DNA of 64,000 nt from Carettochelys insculpta (lineage: Eukaryota > Chordata > Testudines > Carettochelyidae). The position numbers and the translations under genes are program-made. Shown one piece after another: positions 44,546 through 55,480 of this stretch (position 1 is its first letter; each line of letters begins with the position of its first letter). Under the pieces are notes generated by a model, which did no database searches, had not been told where the DNA came from, and saw nothing but the letters and a program-made list of their open reading frames with translations. The DNA is taken from the NCBI RefSeq assembly GCF_033958435.1, contig NC_134150.1, positions 35,397,501 through 35,461,500 on the forward strand. The letters run 5' to 3'.

Positions 44546-44717
44546 AGTATCAGAGAGGGAGCCATGTTAGTCTGAATCTTCAAAAACCAGTTGTTGTCCT
44601 GTGGCATCGTATAGACTAACAGATATTTTGGAGCGTAAACTTTCATGGGCAAAGATCCGCTTCATCAGATGCATCTGATGAAGTGGGTCTTTGTCCACGA
44701 AACTTTATGTTCCAGAT
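44546..44717. mobile_element. Penelope-like tail, head-to-head dimer with 13-bp duplication
   Basis: TATGAAATGTTCA flanks the insert on both sides (44533-44545 and 44718-44730). The insert has a minus-strand copy (CAGATATTTTGGAGCGTAAA and on) meeting a plus-strand copy at GCATCTGATGAAGTGGG, joined directly at the palindrome CATCAGATGCATCTGATG. Both carry hammerhead-like modules. Confidence 0.75.
44671..44710 (+). ncRNA. hammerhead-like module, plus-strand copy of the 44.6 kb dimer
   Basis: GCAT (44671-44674), CTGATGA (44675-44681), extra A, GTGGG (44683-44687) pairing with TCCAC, GAAA (44699-44702), CTTT, ATGT pairing with GCAT through one wobble. Core residues are intact. The mirrored minus-strand copy just to the left has an intact CTGATGA but a weaker helix II. 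Confidence 0.4.
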
Positions 44718-44941
44718 TATGAAATGTTCATAATTCTGAACAACCATTACGTTTGTTCTTTCAGAATGTTACAACTGAACATTGACTTTACATGTTGATT
44801 TTCCTTTTTTGAGTAGTGTGTATTTATCTGCTTTTTTTAATTAAATTGATCTCTGCTGCTGCCTCATGGGTGTACTTCTGCTTCTCCATGAAGTGTGTGG
44901 TCAGGTTGTAACTCTGGTATTCATATTTCTGAGATGCTGTA

Positions 44942-46220
44942 CTCTTTTAAAATCCTTAGCATTGTATTTTCTAGCCCATAGCTTGGCTCATCGGTGAGAA
45001 TAAAGTTAATGTTAAAAGAAGCTTTTTGTTTGAGAATGCCAGTAGAATTCCCTGTGTAGATACTCAAATTCTGTGGTAAGTGGGTCTCTTTGTAGTTTAG
45101 CTTACGTCATTCGGAAGTCATTTAAGATTAATTAAAAAGACAGTTTTATTCTGAAATAAGTGCATCCACAGAGGAGGGGATGTAAGGGTGTAACTGCAGC
45201 TGTTTATTTTTACTGGTATAACTGGGAGAATCTCCTGTGTAGATAATTGCTGAGTCTCAGAGGATAACAGTTTTTGTATGATTGAAATCCTGTTTCCTCT
45301 AGGAGAGAATTGTGATTGTGTTTATTTCAATTTATTTATCACAGCCTGTAGGTCTTGAAAGGGATGGTGGAGTTTCTACAATTGTAGGTTGCTTCCAACC
45401 CAGCGCAAGGGGTTGCTGCTGGACAAATAACCTTGGTTGGAGATACTTCCTTGGTGGCTCCAGAACAGGTGATTTGTTTAAGCTTAGAGACCTGGGCCTT
45501 ATACATGTTAACAAATGGGATATCCAGAGGCCAGACAATGTCTGTCTTCACAGTCTTCAGCTCCACCTTGGTATTTAACATGCAGTTTTAAACTTAAAGT
45601 CTCCCCTCTGCCAGCTTGATTGGACAAGTATTTCATTACTGGGAATACAAGTGGCTTGAATGTCATTGTGTACAAAGATTTTTTTGTGACCAAAAACAGT
45701 CCTGTGTGAAACCTTTTTCCTATGTTACTTTGACTCAAAATTACAGATTACTCATGTTCTTTTGGAAGGAAGTGCTGTGTCAATGAAAGATCAGTGAGCT
45801 GGATTTACAGCTGAAATAAATACAATAAATCCTTCAACACGGCTACTCTTGATTTAGACCAACTAAGAGTCTGACTCCATGAGTTTGGCCTATGCATTAG
45901 TCCAAAATGGAGACTGTTGCTTTTAATATTTTCAGCACTAGGAATACTTATTTATTTAGGGGTGGAGCCTGCCTCTACTTTGCAGCTCAAGGGATCGTGC
46001 TTTGCAACCTTGTTCCTGCTTCCCCCTGCTCGGTATGGGAGGAGGAGGAAGTAGTTGTGCCCCAGCACTTCTGGTACAACTTACTTCTCACTCTGCTTGT
46101 CAGCACTAATATTTGCTAAGTGCCTTGTTGACAGGAGAATCAGACGTCCCCCACAGATGTATATCAGTCTCCTTTTGGACCTGGAAGATGCCTTGTTTTA
46201 GTGCTGTGGCATGTAAGATA
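44942..46220. other. intronic, nothing recognised
   Basis: Non-coding sequence. Frames at 45312-45578 overlap on both strands without similarity. GTGTAGATA motifs at about 45055 and 45238 hint at a decayed MITE. Confidence 0.4.
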
Positions 46221-46235
46221 AATCTAAGGCAATCT

Positions 46236-46365
46236 AGATCTTGCATCTGATGAAGCAGGTCTTTGCCCATGAAAGCTTATGCTCCAAAATATGTTAGTCT
46301 ATAAGGTGCCACAGGACTTCTTGTTGTTCTCGAAGATAGAGACTAACACGGCTACTTCTCTGATA
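46236..46365 (+). mobile_element. Penelope-like tail with 12-bp duplication and hammerhead-like module
   Basis: CTAAGGCAATCT flanks it on both sides (46224-46235 and 46366-46377). The module has GCAT (46243-46246), intact CTGATGA (46247-46253), GAAA (46271-46274), GCTT and ATGC (46279-46282), giving a perfect helix I. Helix II is eroded by two mismatches. It continues with CCAAAATATGTTAGTC and ends in AGACTAACACGGCTACTTCT. Confidence 0.7.
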
Positions 46366-46377
46366 CTAAGGCAATCT

Positions 46378-47480
46378 TGTTTATGCAAGATGGTTAAAAT
46401 GGATTTTACTATGTGCAGTAGAAATTCCAAAGCCTTCAGCATATGCACTGTGGCTGGCACGTGCAGATTTCCAGCTGTGCTGAAATGGAGACACCAAGTC
46501 AGACGTGTGCTTTCCTTTATGACTTCACTCACTGTTGCAGAGGAATAAACGTTGCTTTCTAATTGCAAAGTGAGAAGATGCTAGTAGGGAATGAAGCATC
46601 TCCATGGCTAGATTTAATATTTCCTTAAAGGTTTTTGATCCCTCTTTTTTCTACTCCCAGGAGTTCATTACTTTGGAATAGCTTATGCTATTCCTATGGC
46701 ATTCACACAGCTGACTATGCTGCGTAAAAAAACATACGTAGCCTGTTGTGCAGATTAAAAGCCAGGCAGAGTGAAGAAAATAACAATATATTTCCGATGA
46801 GGCTTTTGTGATAGAGCATTTTACAGCAGGTGCTGGGCGCAGAGCATTTCATTAACTTATTAAACTTAAAACCAACAACATGTGCATCCTTATGTGGCAA
46901 TGCAAAGTGTTATGCAAATAGCTGTCTGTGAGAAACAGAGCTGAGCTTGCACTTGCTGTTTTCAACCATGCTTGTGGTGCTTGTAGCCATCTTGCTAGTG
47001 TTCTGCACAGGGAGACATTTTTTAGGTTTGTGCAGCACTGAGTTTCCCAAGATAAGCTAACCTTGTTGTTTTGTATCTGCAGAAATTGGCTGCAAAACGA
47101 TGGGCCTTCTTCCCATACTGTTCAAATAGCACCTCAGTTAGCCTTGCTGACACCTGACTCTAGATCCTTTAGTCACTGGAACAAAGTTGGAAAAAATGGT
47201 GGTTGTAGGGTCTAATCCAGAGAGGAAGGCTGGACCTATCTGCTACTGGCTGCATGAATTTGATATTTTAATTTGCAGGAATAGTTTCTGTTTTGCCCAT
47301 ACCATACTGGAGATGTTGGGGATGCAACTGCCAGTTTTAACTCAAGCAGCAGTGCCTTGTTTATTATGTGGTTTCCTTCCAGTTTTGCTCTGTATTTGCA
47401 TCGCCTAGTAGGCCTTTAATTTAAGAATAAGTATATGCCTTACTGCTTGCGAACTGTATGAAAGATTCGAGATCTCTTCC
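46378..47480. other. intronic, nothing recognised
   Basis: No supported feature. Short frames only. Confidence 0.4.
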
Positions 47481-47486
47481 ACTGTA

Positions 47487-48412
47487 TCTATGTCTACAGG
47501 ATCAGTTCTAGGGCTGGTATCGTTCAGCATCTTTATCGATGACCTGAATGAGGGGATGGATTGCACCCTTAGCAAATCTGGGCATGACTTTAAGCTAGAG
47601 GGACACGTATATATTGGAGGGTAAGTATAGGGTCCAGAGTGACCTAGATAAATTGGAGGATTGGGGCAAAAGAAATCTGATGAGGCTCCAAAAGTGCAGA
47701 GTCCTGCACTTGTGATGGAAAACCGACTGGTTAAGTAGTAATGCAGCACAAAAAGACCTGGTGATTACAGTGGATGGGCGGCTGGATATGAATCTGCAGT
47801 GTGCCCTTGTAGCCAAGAAGGCTAATGGCATGTTGGGGTGCATTAAGAGGAGCATTTCCCACAATCCAGGGTAGTTATTCCCCTCTATTTGGCACTGGTG
47901 AGGCCACATCTGAAGTATTGCATCCAGTTCTGGGGCCCCCAGTATAGAAAGGATGTGGATGAATTGGATAAGGTCCAGTGGAGCACAGTCAAGATGACTA
48001 GGGGGCTGGAGCACATGACCTGTCAGGAGAGGCTGAGGGGTCTGGGCTCATTTAGTTTGTGGAAGCGAGGGGCAATTTGATAGCAGCCCTCAACTTCCTG
48101 AAGAGGAGCTCTAAGGATGGGGAGAGGCTGTTCTCAGTAGTGATGGATGGCAGAACAGTGAGCAATGATCTGAAGTTACAGAGGAGGTTGGATATTAGGA
48201 GAAGCTATTTCACTAGGAGGGTGGTGAAGCACTGGAATGCCTTACCTAGAGAGGTGGTGGAATCTCTATCACGAGAGGTTTTTAAGTCCTGGCTTGACAA
48301 AGTCCTGGCTGGGATGATTTAGTTGGGGTTGATCCTGCTTTAGGCAGTGGGCTGGACTTGAAGACCTCCTGAGGTCCCTTCCAGCCCTAGGATTCCATGA
48401 TTCTGTGATACA
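47487..48412 (+). mobile_element. CR1 LINE, 3' 0.9 kb, plus strand
   Basis: From ACAGGATCAGTTCTAGGGCT it reads through a plus-strand frame YCIQFWGPQYRKDVDELDKV (47889-48080), a shifted frame with RRLDIRRSYFTRRVVKHWNA and [10 protein letters not shown] (48059-48322), and the 3' end CCCTTCCAGCCCTAGGATTC. It stops in the octamer-type tail CCATGATTCTGTGA. Frameshifts separate the coding blocks. It is among the better preserved CR1 copies in the window. Confidence 0.9.
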
Positions 48413-48414
48413 TA

Positions 48415-49605
48415 GAGTGATCTGTCGACAGAAGTTACTGTCAGAAGAGACCTTCTGACAAAACTTCTGTCGACAGAGTGCATCCACACATGAAAGCTTA
48501 TCGAATAAGTGATAAACTGTGTCAACAGAGAGCAGCCAGACGGTGCTGTCCCAACCTCATGCAGACCTCCTGCTGGATGGGTGTCCTTGCAGGGTGTGTG
48601 TGTGTGTGTGTGGGGGGGGTCTGGGTCTGGAGAGCTTGGGGGTAAAAGGGACAGGAGAGGGCAGGGGAGCATGCCAGAGCCCAGGGAAACCCTTACGCAG
48701 TCCCTCATGTGGCAATGCGGGATGACAGAGGAATAGGGGCAGTGGCTGTGGGTGCCTGGGCCAACAAGGCCTGCCAGATGGCATCGTCACCAAATAGGGC
48801 CATAAGTTGGTCCCAGGCCCGTGTCTCCCACTCCTGTTTCCAGGCCTGCTGCTCCAGGTCAGCCCACAGCCACTGCTCCTGGAGGTTGGTGTATGTGCCA
48901 GGCCGAGAGGTACCCCTGCTGGAGCTCCTTCACCTTCATCTGGACTTTCTCCATCTTCTGGGTGGGGTGGCCCTGGGTCCTTGGCTGAGTGGTCCAGGAG
49001 GATCAGCTTCTCATCCCAGAGTCTCAGGAGATCTTGCCGCTCAGGCCCGCTCCAGGATAGGTCTTGGCATTTTGTGCCCCTGGAGGCTCCTGGGACCCCT
49101 CCTGTGGCTCTCTGAAGGGCCCTGGGCGGTTGTGGGGTGGCTGGCTTGACGCCATGTCGCTCGCCTTGGGCGGGAGGCATGGCCATGCAGCGTGGGGAAA
49201 AGCAGAGTTCTCTTAGACTGCTGTGCTTCTGCCTTGCTTCCCTCTTCCTGCCACAGGGTTTCTGGGGCTCCTAGCAGCTTTAAGAATGGCCGAAGGCAGA
49301 GAAGCATGGAGTTGTGATTGTGGTGGACAGGGCATCCCCTCTCGCCAGGTGGCTGGTGCCATGGAGGACTGTTTGGTTGACAAAAGGCCTTCCCAAAGCG
49401 TCCACGCTTGTTTTTGGTCGAGAGAATCTCTTGCAAAGGTGTTCTGTCTTATGGGGGAGAGTCAGAAAGCTGTCGACAAAAGTACCGAGTTCTGTTCACG
49501 TACTGTCAGCAAAATGTATTTGTAGCGTGGATGCTCCATGAGTTTTGTCGACAAAAGGCCAGAGTTGTCAAAAAAAAACCTGTTGTGTAGACTTAGCCTG
49601 TGAGC
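48415..49605. mobile_element. PIF/Harbinger-like element with remains of a Myb-like ORF
   Basis: Sub-terminal blocks TCTGTCGACAGAAGTTACTG and GTTTTGTCGACAAAAGGCC and a right end GTGTAGACTTAGCC match the TCTACAC-ended family. It begins directly behind the CR1 tail, and the left terminus is not clean. A (GT)n with poly-G lies at 48592-48620. Confidence 0.65.
48690..49170 (-). pseudogene. Myb/SANT-like DNA-binding protein remnant of a Harbinger element
   Basis: On the minus strand LSWSGPERQDLLRLWDEK (about 49070-49020) resembles the first helices of the Myb/SANT-like domain carried by Harbinger elements. After a frame change QKMEKVQMKVKELQQGYLSA (about 48960-48900) follows, and after another shift NLQEQWLWADLEQQAWKQEW and AWDQLMALFGDDAIW, ending at a TGA near 48707. 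The central part of the Myb domain is missing. At least two frameshifts make it non-functional. Domain assignment is by eye. Confidence 0.55.
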
Positions 49606-51312
49606 TTGCAAGAGAAAGTGTATTTTCTGCTTCAGCCTCTTCTATTAGTATGACATGAGAATAGCCAGTGGGAGTAGCAGGCAGTTGTTTTTGGTCTTTT
49701 CAAGCCAAAGCCAGGATTTCCTATAATAATAATTAGAATGTTTTCATTTAAACCTCTCTAATTTATCCTAACAAATCTCCTGGGATTATGTCGTCTTTTG
49801 TACAGATGAGCAAACTGAGACTGAGGACTCTTCTATGAAACTGAGACACATCCTATGCAATTTCAGCTACGTAAATAGTGTTTCTTAAGTTGACATACTT
49901 ACTGAGGTGTCTTCCATGTGGTAAGGTCTGCAGGGGATGCTCTCTCTTCACCTCCAGCTACTCTTCTTGTCCTGGTGGAATACTAGAGTTGATGGGAGAA
50001 TGCTCAGAAATAGATTTATTGTGTCTAAGCAGACATGATAAATCGAAGGTCAGTGGATTGATTGCTGTAGTGTAGATCCACCATGGCGACAAGCTTCCAG
50101 AGAAGTTATGGTTTGCTTGAACTGACAAGATCAGGGCGCCAAGAGACCAATCTAACAGCCATTTTGTCCATCAACTACATTGAACTGATTCCTGGAAAGC
50201 CTTTGAGGGAAAGTTAGTGGTGACTAGGTCCTGCTGGAGTCAGTGGAATATTCACAATCTTCTGCAAACTTTTTCTCTGGATTCCCACTGCTTCACTTCC
50301 AGCTGGATGAGTCACAGCTCTGAGAGCTTATCCTCTTCTGAGTTCATAGTGTCTTGTTGAATTTAAGAAAGTGTATTTGTGGAGGAGCGTGTATGCATGC
50401 TTGCAAAGATTTATAAAAGAAGCTTATTGATGAAGGTAGAAGGGTGGGTTCTCTAGATATTTTCCTTAATTACCTGGCCATTTTGAGAGCACCTCCAGTC
50501 CTCTCTAAAATTACTTCTGCAATCCTTTTTGGTCAATATTTTTATTTTCTATTATATTGTGGTAAAACCCACATGTCTGAAAGTTCACTTGAAATATTTA
50601 TAAAACTGGGACAGGTCCCACCTGTGAGTCAGGAAGCAGAGGAAAAATTGGGAAGGTTCCTTTTTTCACTAGCTCCTGGCAATTAATACCAGGAGTTTGA
50701 TTTTACGCTTTGGAATTTAAATATTATGGACTGTCTTTCCCAAGTGTTTATTTCCCTCTTCCACTTGTCAAATTTAAAAATGACTTTGCTTTTAAAGATA
50801 TCCAAACTAGAGTGGTAAATGTGAAAAATCAATTAATTGATACTTTTAAAAATAAGTTAACTATAGGCTTAGGTCTTAAAAATAAACAAATTTAAAATAG
50901 AATTTGAAATTGGCAGTATATGTTAAAGCCTTCACTACTTATAATCTATGAATATTTTTTAAATTAAATACAAAACATTCAGCAGTGATAGAAGTTACTG
51001 GCTAAGAACCTGCAAGAAGCTAAAATAGTCTTTCTGCAAGTGCAGAGAGACTGTTTTCTTCAGTTCATTCAAATCAGTTCAGTTCAATGTTTAGTTGAAA
51101 ACTAAGGAAAGCTTGTCTTCCTTTTGCAATTTCTGTGAAATGAAAATTAGGTGTAATAGTATGAGATCCACTTTTTTTTCCCCCAAACATCTTAAAGGAC
51201 CTGGCAACCTGGAACAATCAGTTCAATTTGTTAACTACAGAAAAATTTCCCTTTGTTTAATACATGAAGAACATGTTTTGATAAAGATTTTTTTCTTGTG
51301 TATTCAACATAT
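49606..51312. other. intronic, nothing recognised
   Basis: Mixed A/T-rich sequence. CAGATGAGCAAACTGAGACTG near 49804 may be the trace of an antisense MIR. No supported gene. Confidence 0.4.
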
Positions 51313-51315
51313 TTA

Positions 51316-51688
51316 GTCTGGGTCTACACTTGTCCCCAGCTTTGAAGGGAGCATGGTAATTAGGGTCATGGGAGATTACTAATGAAGTGTTGCGGTGAAT
51401 ACGCAGCACTTCGTTAGGCAAATTTTCCTCAGGAACAACTTCGAAGTGTCAAACTTGGAAGTGCCGGCATGCATGTAGCCGCAAGCACTTTGAAGTGCCC
51501 ACGCTACTTCAAAGTCCTTTTGCTCCTACATGCATGCCGGCACTTCCAAGTTTGACGCTTCGAAGTTGCCACAGGAGAAAATTAGCCTAATAAAGTGCTG
51601 CGTATTCACTGCAGCACTTCATTAGTGATCTCCCGTGGTCCTGATTTCCTTTCCACCTTCGAAGTTGGGGGCAAGTGTAGACAAGCCC
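51316..51688. mobile_element. palindromic PIF/Harbinger-type MITE with TTA duplication
   Basis: GGGTCTACACTTGTCCCC and GGGGGCAAGTGTAGACAAGCCC are the ends, with TTA at 51313-51315 and 51689-51691. The arms fold along nearly all of the 373 bp: AAACTTGGAAGTGCCGGCAT mirrors ATGCCGGCACTTCCAAGTTT. Confidence 0.85.
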
Positions 51689-52480
51689 TTAAGGGTGTTT
51701 CATTTAGTAATAAAATTAAAATGCTGTTTTTTTATGTATTTGAATTTCCATCCAAACAGAGCTTGACTCAAAATGCAAATAAAAAGTAAATGGTCCTGTC
51801 ACTATTTTCTGGGATATTAAAATATTAAAAAAATATAAAGTATATTGATACTTATAAAGAATACAAGTATAATAGTATATCTATACACATTTATTTAAAC
51901 AATTATTCTTCAGTATAGTAAAGAGAAACACGAACTTTAGTATAAAGGCTTTATTCAATTGCAAATCAACATATTTTAAAGATTACCAACCAATGACTCT
52001 CAGATTTTCTTTAGGAAAATAAAAGTAAAATAACTAAAAAGTAAGAAATCTAAAACTTATTTAAAACTGATAAATAAAATGAAAGTGGTTTTCTTGCTGA
52101 ATTAAAAATCAGTGATTTAGGTTGCTTTGAATTAAATCAGTCCATTCTGATCTAAAACCACAAAGCTTCTGTTTAAGTTGGCATGTCAGTACTGCTCCAG
52201 ATGCTAACTGGGTAATTATAGCAACTCACTAGACTTTTGTTAAAGTGGTCCACAGGTGCATAGCTCTCACCCTGTGAGAATTTGGATCACCTGCTGAATT
52301 GGTTTAGGTGTGGCCAGCAGGGACTGAGGAAACAGGAAAGCTGGTTGCAAGGCAAGAAGTGACAAAGGTACAGACAAGGATTTTAGCCATTAGAATGGAG
52401 AGGAAAGGATGAAGTTTAATGGAGAAAGTGACAGGATTTGGGGATAGTCCGGCTGTGGGAGAAATGAGCACACGCAGATT
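51689..52480. other. intronic, A/T-rich, nothing recognised
   Basis: Strongly A/T-rich, especially 51700-52140. No repeat or exon recognised. Confidence 0.45.
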
Positions 52481-52499
52481 GTGTCAGTGGCTGTAGGGA

Positions 52500-52878
52500 G
52501 GGCAACAGAATTATTGACATTGATGGAAGGTGGAGGTTATCGGGCAGCAGGTTTAAAACAAACACAAAGTATTTTTATCACATAACTGACAATCAACCTG
52601 TGGTACTTCTTGCCAGGGGATATTGTGAAGGGCAAGATAATATCAGGGTTCAAAAAGAATTAGAGAAGTTCATAGACTATAGGTGTATCAATGGCAGGGA
52701 TGGGATCCCTAGACTTTGTTTGCCAGAAGCTGGGAATGAACAGCTAGGAGTGTATTGCATGATGATTGTCTATTCTGTTCATTTCCTCTGGGGGACCTGG
52801 TATTGGCCACTGTCAGAAGACAGGATATTGGATTAAAGATGGGCTCTTGGTCTGAACCAGTATAGCTGTTCTTAAGTT
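52500..52878 (+). mobile_element. CR1 LINE 3' end, plus strand (third subfamily type)
   Basis: GGGCAGCAGGTTTAAAACAA, CAACCTGTGGTACTTCTTGC, TTTGCCAGAAGCTGGGAATG, TCATTTCCTCTGGGGGACC, TATTGGCCACTGTCAGAAGA and CTTGGTCTGAACCAGTATAG are successive blocks of a CR1 3' end. Confidence 0.85.
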
Positions 52879-53634
52879 CAGCTTTTGGAAAGAATGTGAG
52901 CAGTTCAGTTCTTGATCGGAAGTGGGATATATGGAAAGAAGTGGTCAGTCGTGGCTGGTTGCACAGAGGCTAGATTTTGAGAGTCAGCAGCAGCACTCCC
53001 TCTCAGTTTTTACACCCAGGGGTGGAGTAGATTGTTGTGTGCACCAAGGCATTGGCAGCTGTGCACCGCCAGCAGAAACACAGGCTGCCCAACCGGCGTG
53101 GCTGTGGGCGCTCTGCCAGTCAGCTGGGTGGCAGCTGAATCTCTTCTGTGCAGCCACTCAGGTGCTCGGTTTGCATGGTAAATGTGGGATTTGTAGCCAT
53201 AAGAATGTGTTATGCCAACCAGGGAAAAGCTGGAGAGGCAAAACAGGAGGGGGGTCAAGGACAGAGGGAGGCTGACAGTTTGAGAGTAGAGGAGTGAATG
53301 TCAGTGTGGTCTTCTGAGGCCTTATAATTGTTAAATTGCCTGTTCTGTCTCCCTTCGCAAACTTCTGTCACGGTTGGGCTCTGATTCCCACATCCAGTCT
53401 CTGTCAGCTCTCAAGCTCTCTGTCAGTTTGCATTGAATGTGGGGTTTTGCCGTTGTGCAAATCCAAGCTCTTTATTAACTGTGGTCTGCATGTGAACTGA
53501 CTGACTGGTAGAGCTCAGGGTAGGTCATTGGGAGTGGAGTCTTCCTCATCGTTGTTTCTTTGTTAGTATTGAGGTAGCAGCTCGAAGCCTGAATCTGAGG
53601 CCCACTGGCGTAAGTAGTTTACCAAGACTTTGCA
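52879..53634. other. intronic, nothing recognised
   Basis: A plus-strand frame of 117 codons at 52922-53275 shows no similarity I recognise and no exon borders. CACTCCCTCTCAGTTTTTACACC near 52996 resembles the start of the small hAT family. Confidence 0.4.
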
Positions 53635-53642
53635 TTCTAGAA

Positions 53643-54538
53643 AGGGGGTAGGCAATGATTTTTTCATGAGGGCGAATCCAAGAATTTTTGGTTAGTGGTC
53701 AAGGGCTGCATTCTTGTATGATCTTAATGGAGGAGGTCCTGGGTCTGGGATCAAGATAGAGTACAGAAGAGAGTTTGGGGTGCAGAAGTGATGGGTTGGG
53801 TGAAGGAGTGGGCTGTGATGTGGGGCAGGGGATTAGGATGCGGGATGAAGTGTGGAGCCTGAAAGGCAGAGGTAAAAAGTGTGCAGAGGTTTTTGATTGT
53901 GACCTAGGGCAGGAAGGGGTTGTGACCTGTGGCAAGGAAGTGAGGCACAGGAGAGGGTGCAGGGTCCAGAAGGGGGTACAGGTAAAGGTGCAGGACAGGA
54001 TTCTGACCTGGAAGAGTGGTATAGGAAGTGTTTAGGGTCTGGGAGGGGGTTATGATATGGCACAGGAGTGTAGGGGGTTTGGATTGTAACTTGGGGCAGA
54101 GGATTGGGGGAAGGGTGTGGTGCCAGGTGCAAGCTCTGGCTGGTAGGCGCTTACCCTATGTAGCTCCCATCCTGCACCTCTGTGGGATCCTCCGGGAGCC
54201 TCCCTGCCCGCCGCAACCCCACATACCGCTCAAAGCGGCAGGCTGCTGGGGCCATTTGTGTCTATGCTGTGTGCCACTTTTGGGGGGTGGAGGGGTGGTC
54301 TTCCGTGTGCTGCCTGTGCTGAAAGTATAGCCCAGGCATCAGCCAATAGGAGCTGTGAGATTGTGCTGGGGGTGGGGCAGTGCACAAAGCTCCTCCCCCT
54401 CATGGGTGCGCAGCCACACACACAGCCCCTGCAGCCTGCTGTTTTGAGTAGTGTGGGGGGTGGGTTTGAGGGTCCCACGGGCTTGTGGAACATTGGCAGG
54501 CCGGATGTGGTCTGCAGGCCATACTTTGCCTGCCTGCG
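53643..54538. mobile_element. hAT-like DNA transposon (896 bp) with 8-bp duplication
   Basis: AGGGGGTAGGCAATG and CTTTGCCTGCCTGCG are degenerate hAT ends. TTCTAGAA flanks both sides exactly (53635-53642 and 54539-54546). The interior carries the usual GCAGGCCGGATGTGGTCTGC text near the right end. Frames inside are low-complexity. Confidence 0.85.
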
Positions 54539-54546
54539 TTCTAGAA

Positions 54547-55280
54547 AGATTGTTCTTGCCCCAGGAACTTACACCTGAAGTATAACATGGGAGACAACAC
54601 ATACATACAGCCAGTGGATGTGGAGAGTCAAGACAGCAGTGGGATGTTTATGAAGAGTCATCAGCTGCGGCCATAGTGTATCAGGTGTCTGGTGGGCATT
54701 TTTGTTAAGCTTTACATCAGATGGAGTTTCAAAGTGAACAATTAGGTGGTTTTGGTTTTGATCTTTATTTTTTCTGCAATTGTTCTTCTTAGCTATGTTT
54801 GTGAGTGGCACATCTGGACACCCAGAGGTTTTGCACAAACAAGGGTCTTACAGTGGCTAAACACTGGAACATAAACTGTTCAGATCAAGGCTTCTAATGT
54901 TGACAGTCTGCTTCAGCATAGAATATAATAATCATTTCCTCTTTCTTCAGAGCAATGCTACCTTGATTCAGTGTCAGAATATTATGCCTGCTGCTTCCTT
55001 CATATCTAGTAGAAAGACATGGAAGGCACCATCATGCACATTAACAAAAATAAAATACTTATTAACATAACCTCTCTGCCTCAGTTTCCTTATTTGTAAA
55101 AAGAACATAATTTTAGTATTCTAGCTAAAATATACATATGGCTATGGAGAACTCTTTCCTCTGAGTTCTCCCCTTTCCCATACTGGCATGTAAATGTGTC
55201 TTTTTAAAATAAGGCCTGTGTTTTCTGTTTGTAGTTATCCTTCTTGCACTTGTAAGTATTAAACATTTTGAGGAAGCTGC
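54547..55280. other. intronic, nothing recognised
   Basis: No supported feature. Confidence 0.4.
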
Positions 55281-55284
55281 ATTA

Positions 55285-55480
55285 GTTAGGAGATAGAGAG
55301 ATGTACTAGGATTCACTCTTGGCTCCGCTGGTGACCTTCAACAGGTGACTTCCCCTTTCTATGCCTCAGTTTCCCTGTCTGTGAGATGGGGATAATGATA
55401 CTGATCTGTTTTGTAAAGCACTTTGACATCTGCTAATGGAAAGCTTTATAAAATGGCTTGGTATTATTGTTTGTGCTTGT
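55285..55480 (+). mobile_element. MIR SINE, plus strand
   Basis: GGCTCCGCTGGTGACCTTCA, ATGCCTCAGTTTCCCTGTCT, GTGAGATGGGGATAATGATA and TTTTGTAAAGCACTTTGACA are MIR core and LINE-related tail in order. It is one of the best conserved MIR copies here. Confidence 0.85.

Larger units (their letters stand above)
44481..44941. mobile_element. pogo/Tigger-like element with nested Penelope tail
   Basis: CAGTAGAACCTTAGAGTTAC at the left and GTAACTCTGGTATTCATATT near the right are degenerate inverted repeats of a known turtle-type family (ATTCTGAACAACCATTACG, GTTACAACTGAACATTGACT). The Penelope tail 44546-44717 lies inside, so this element is older. Confidence 0.65.
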
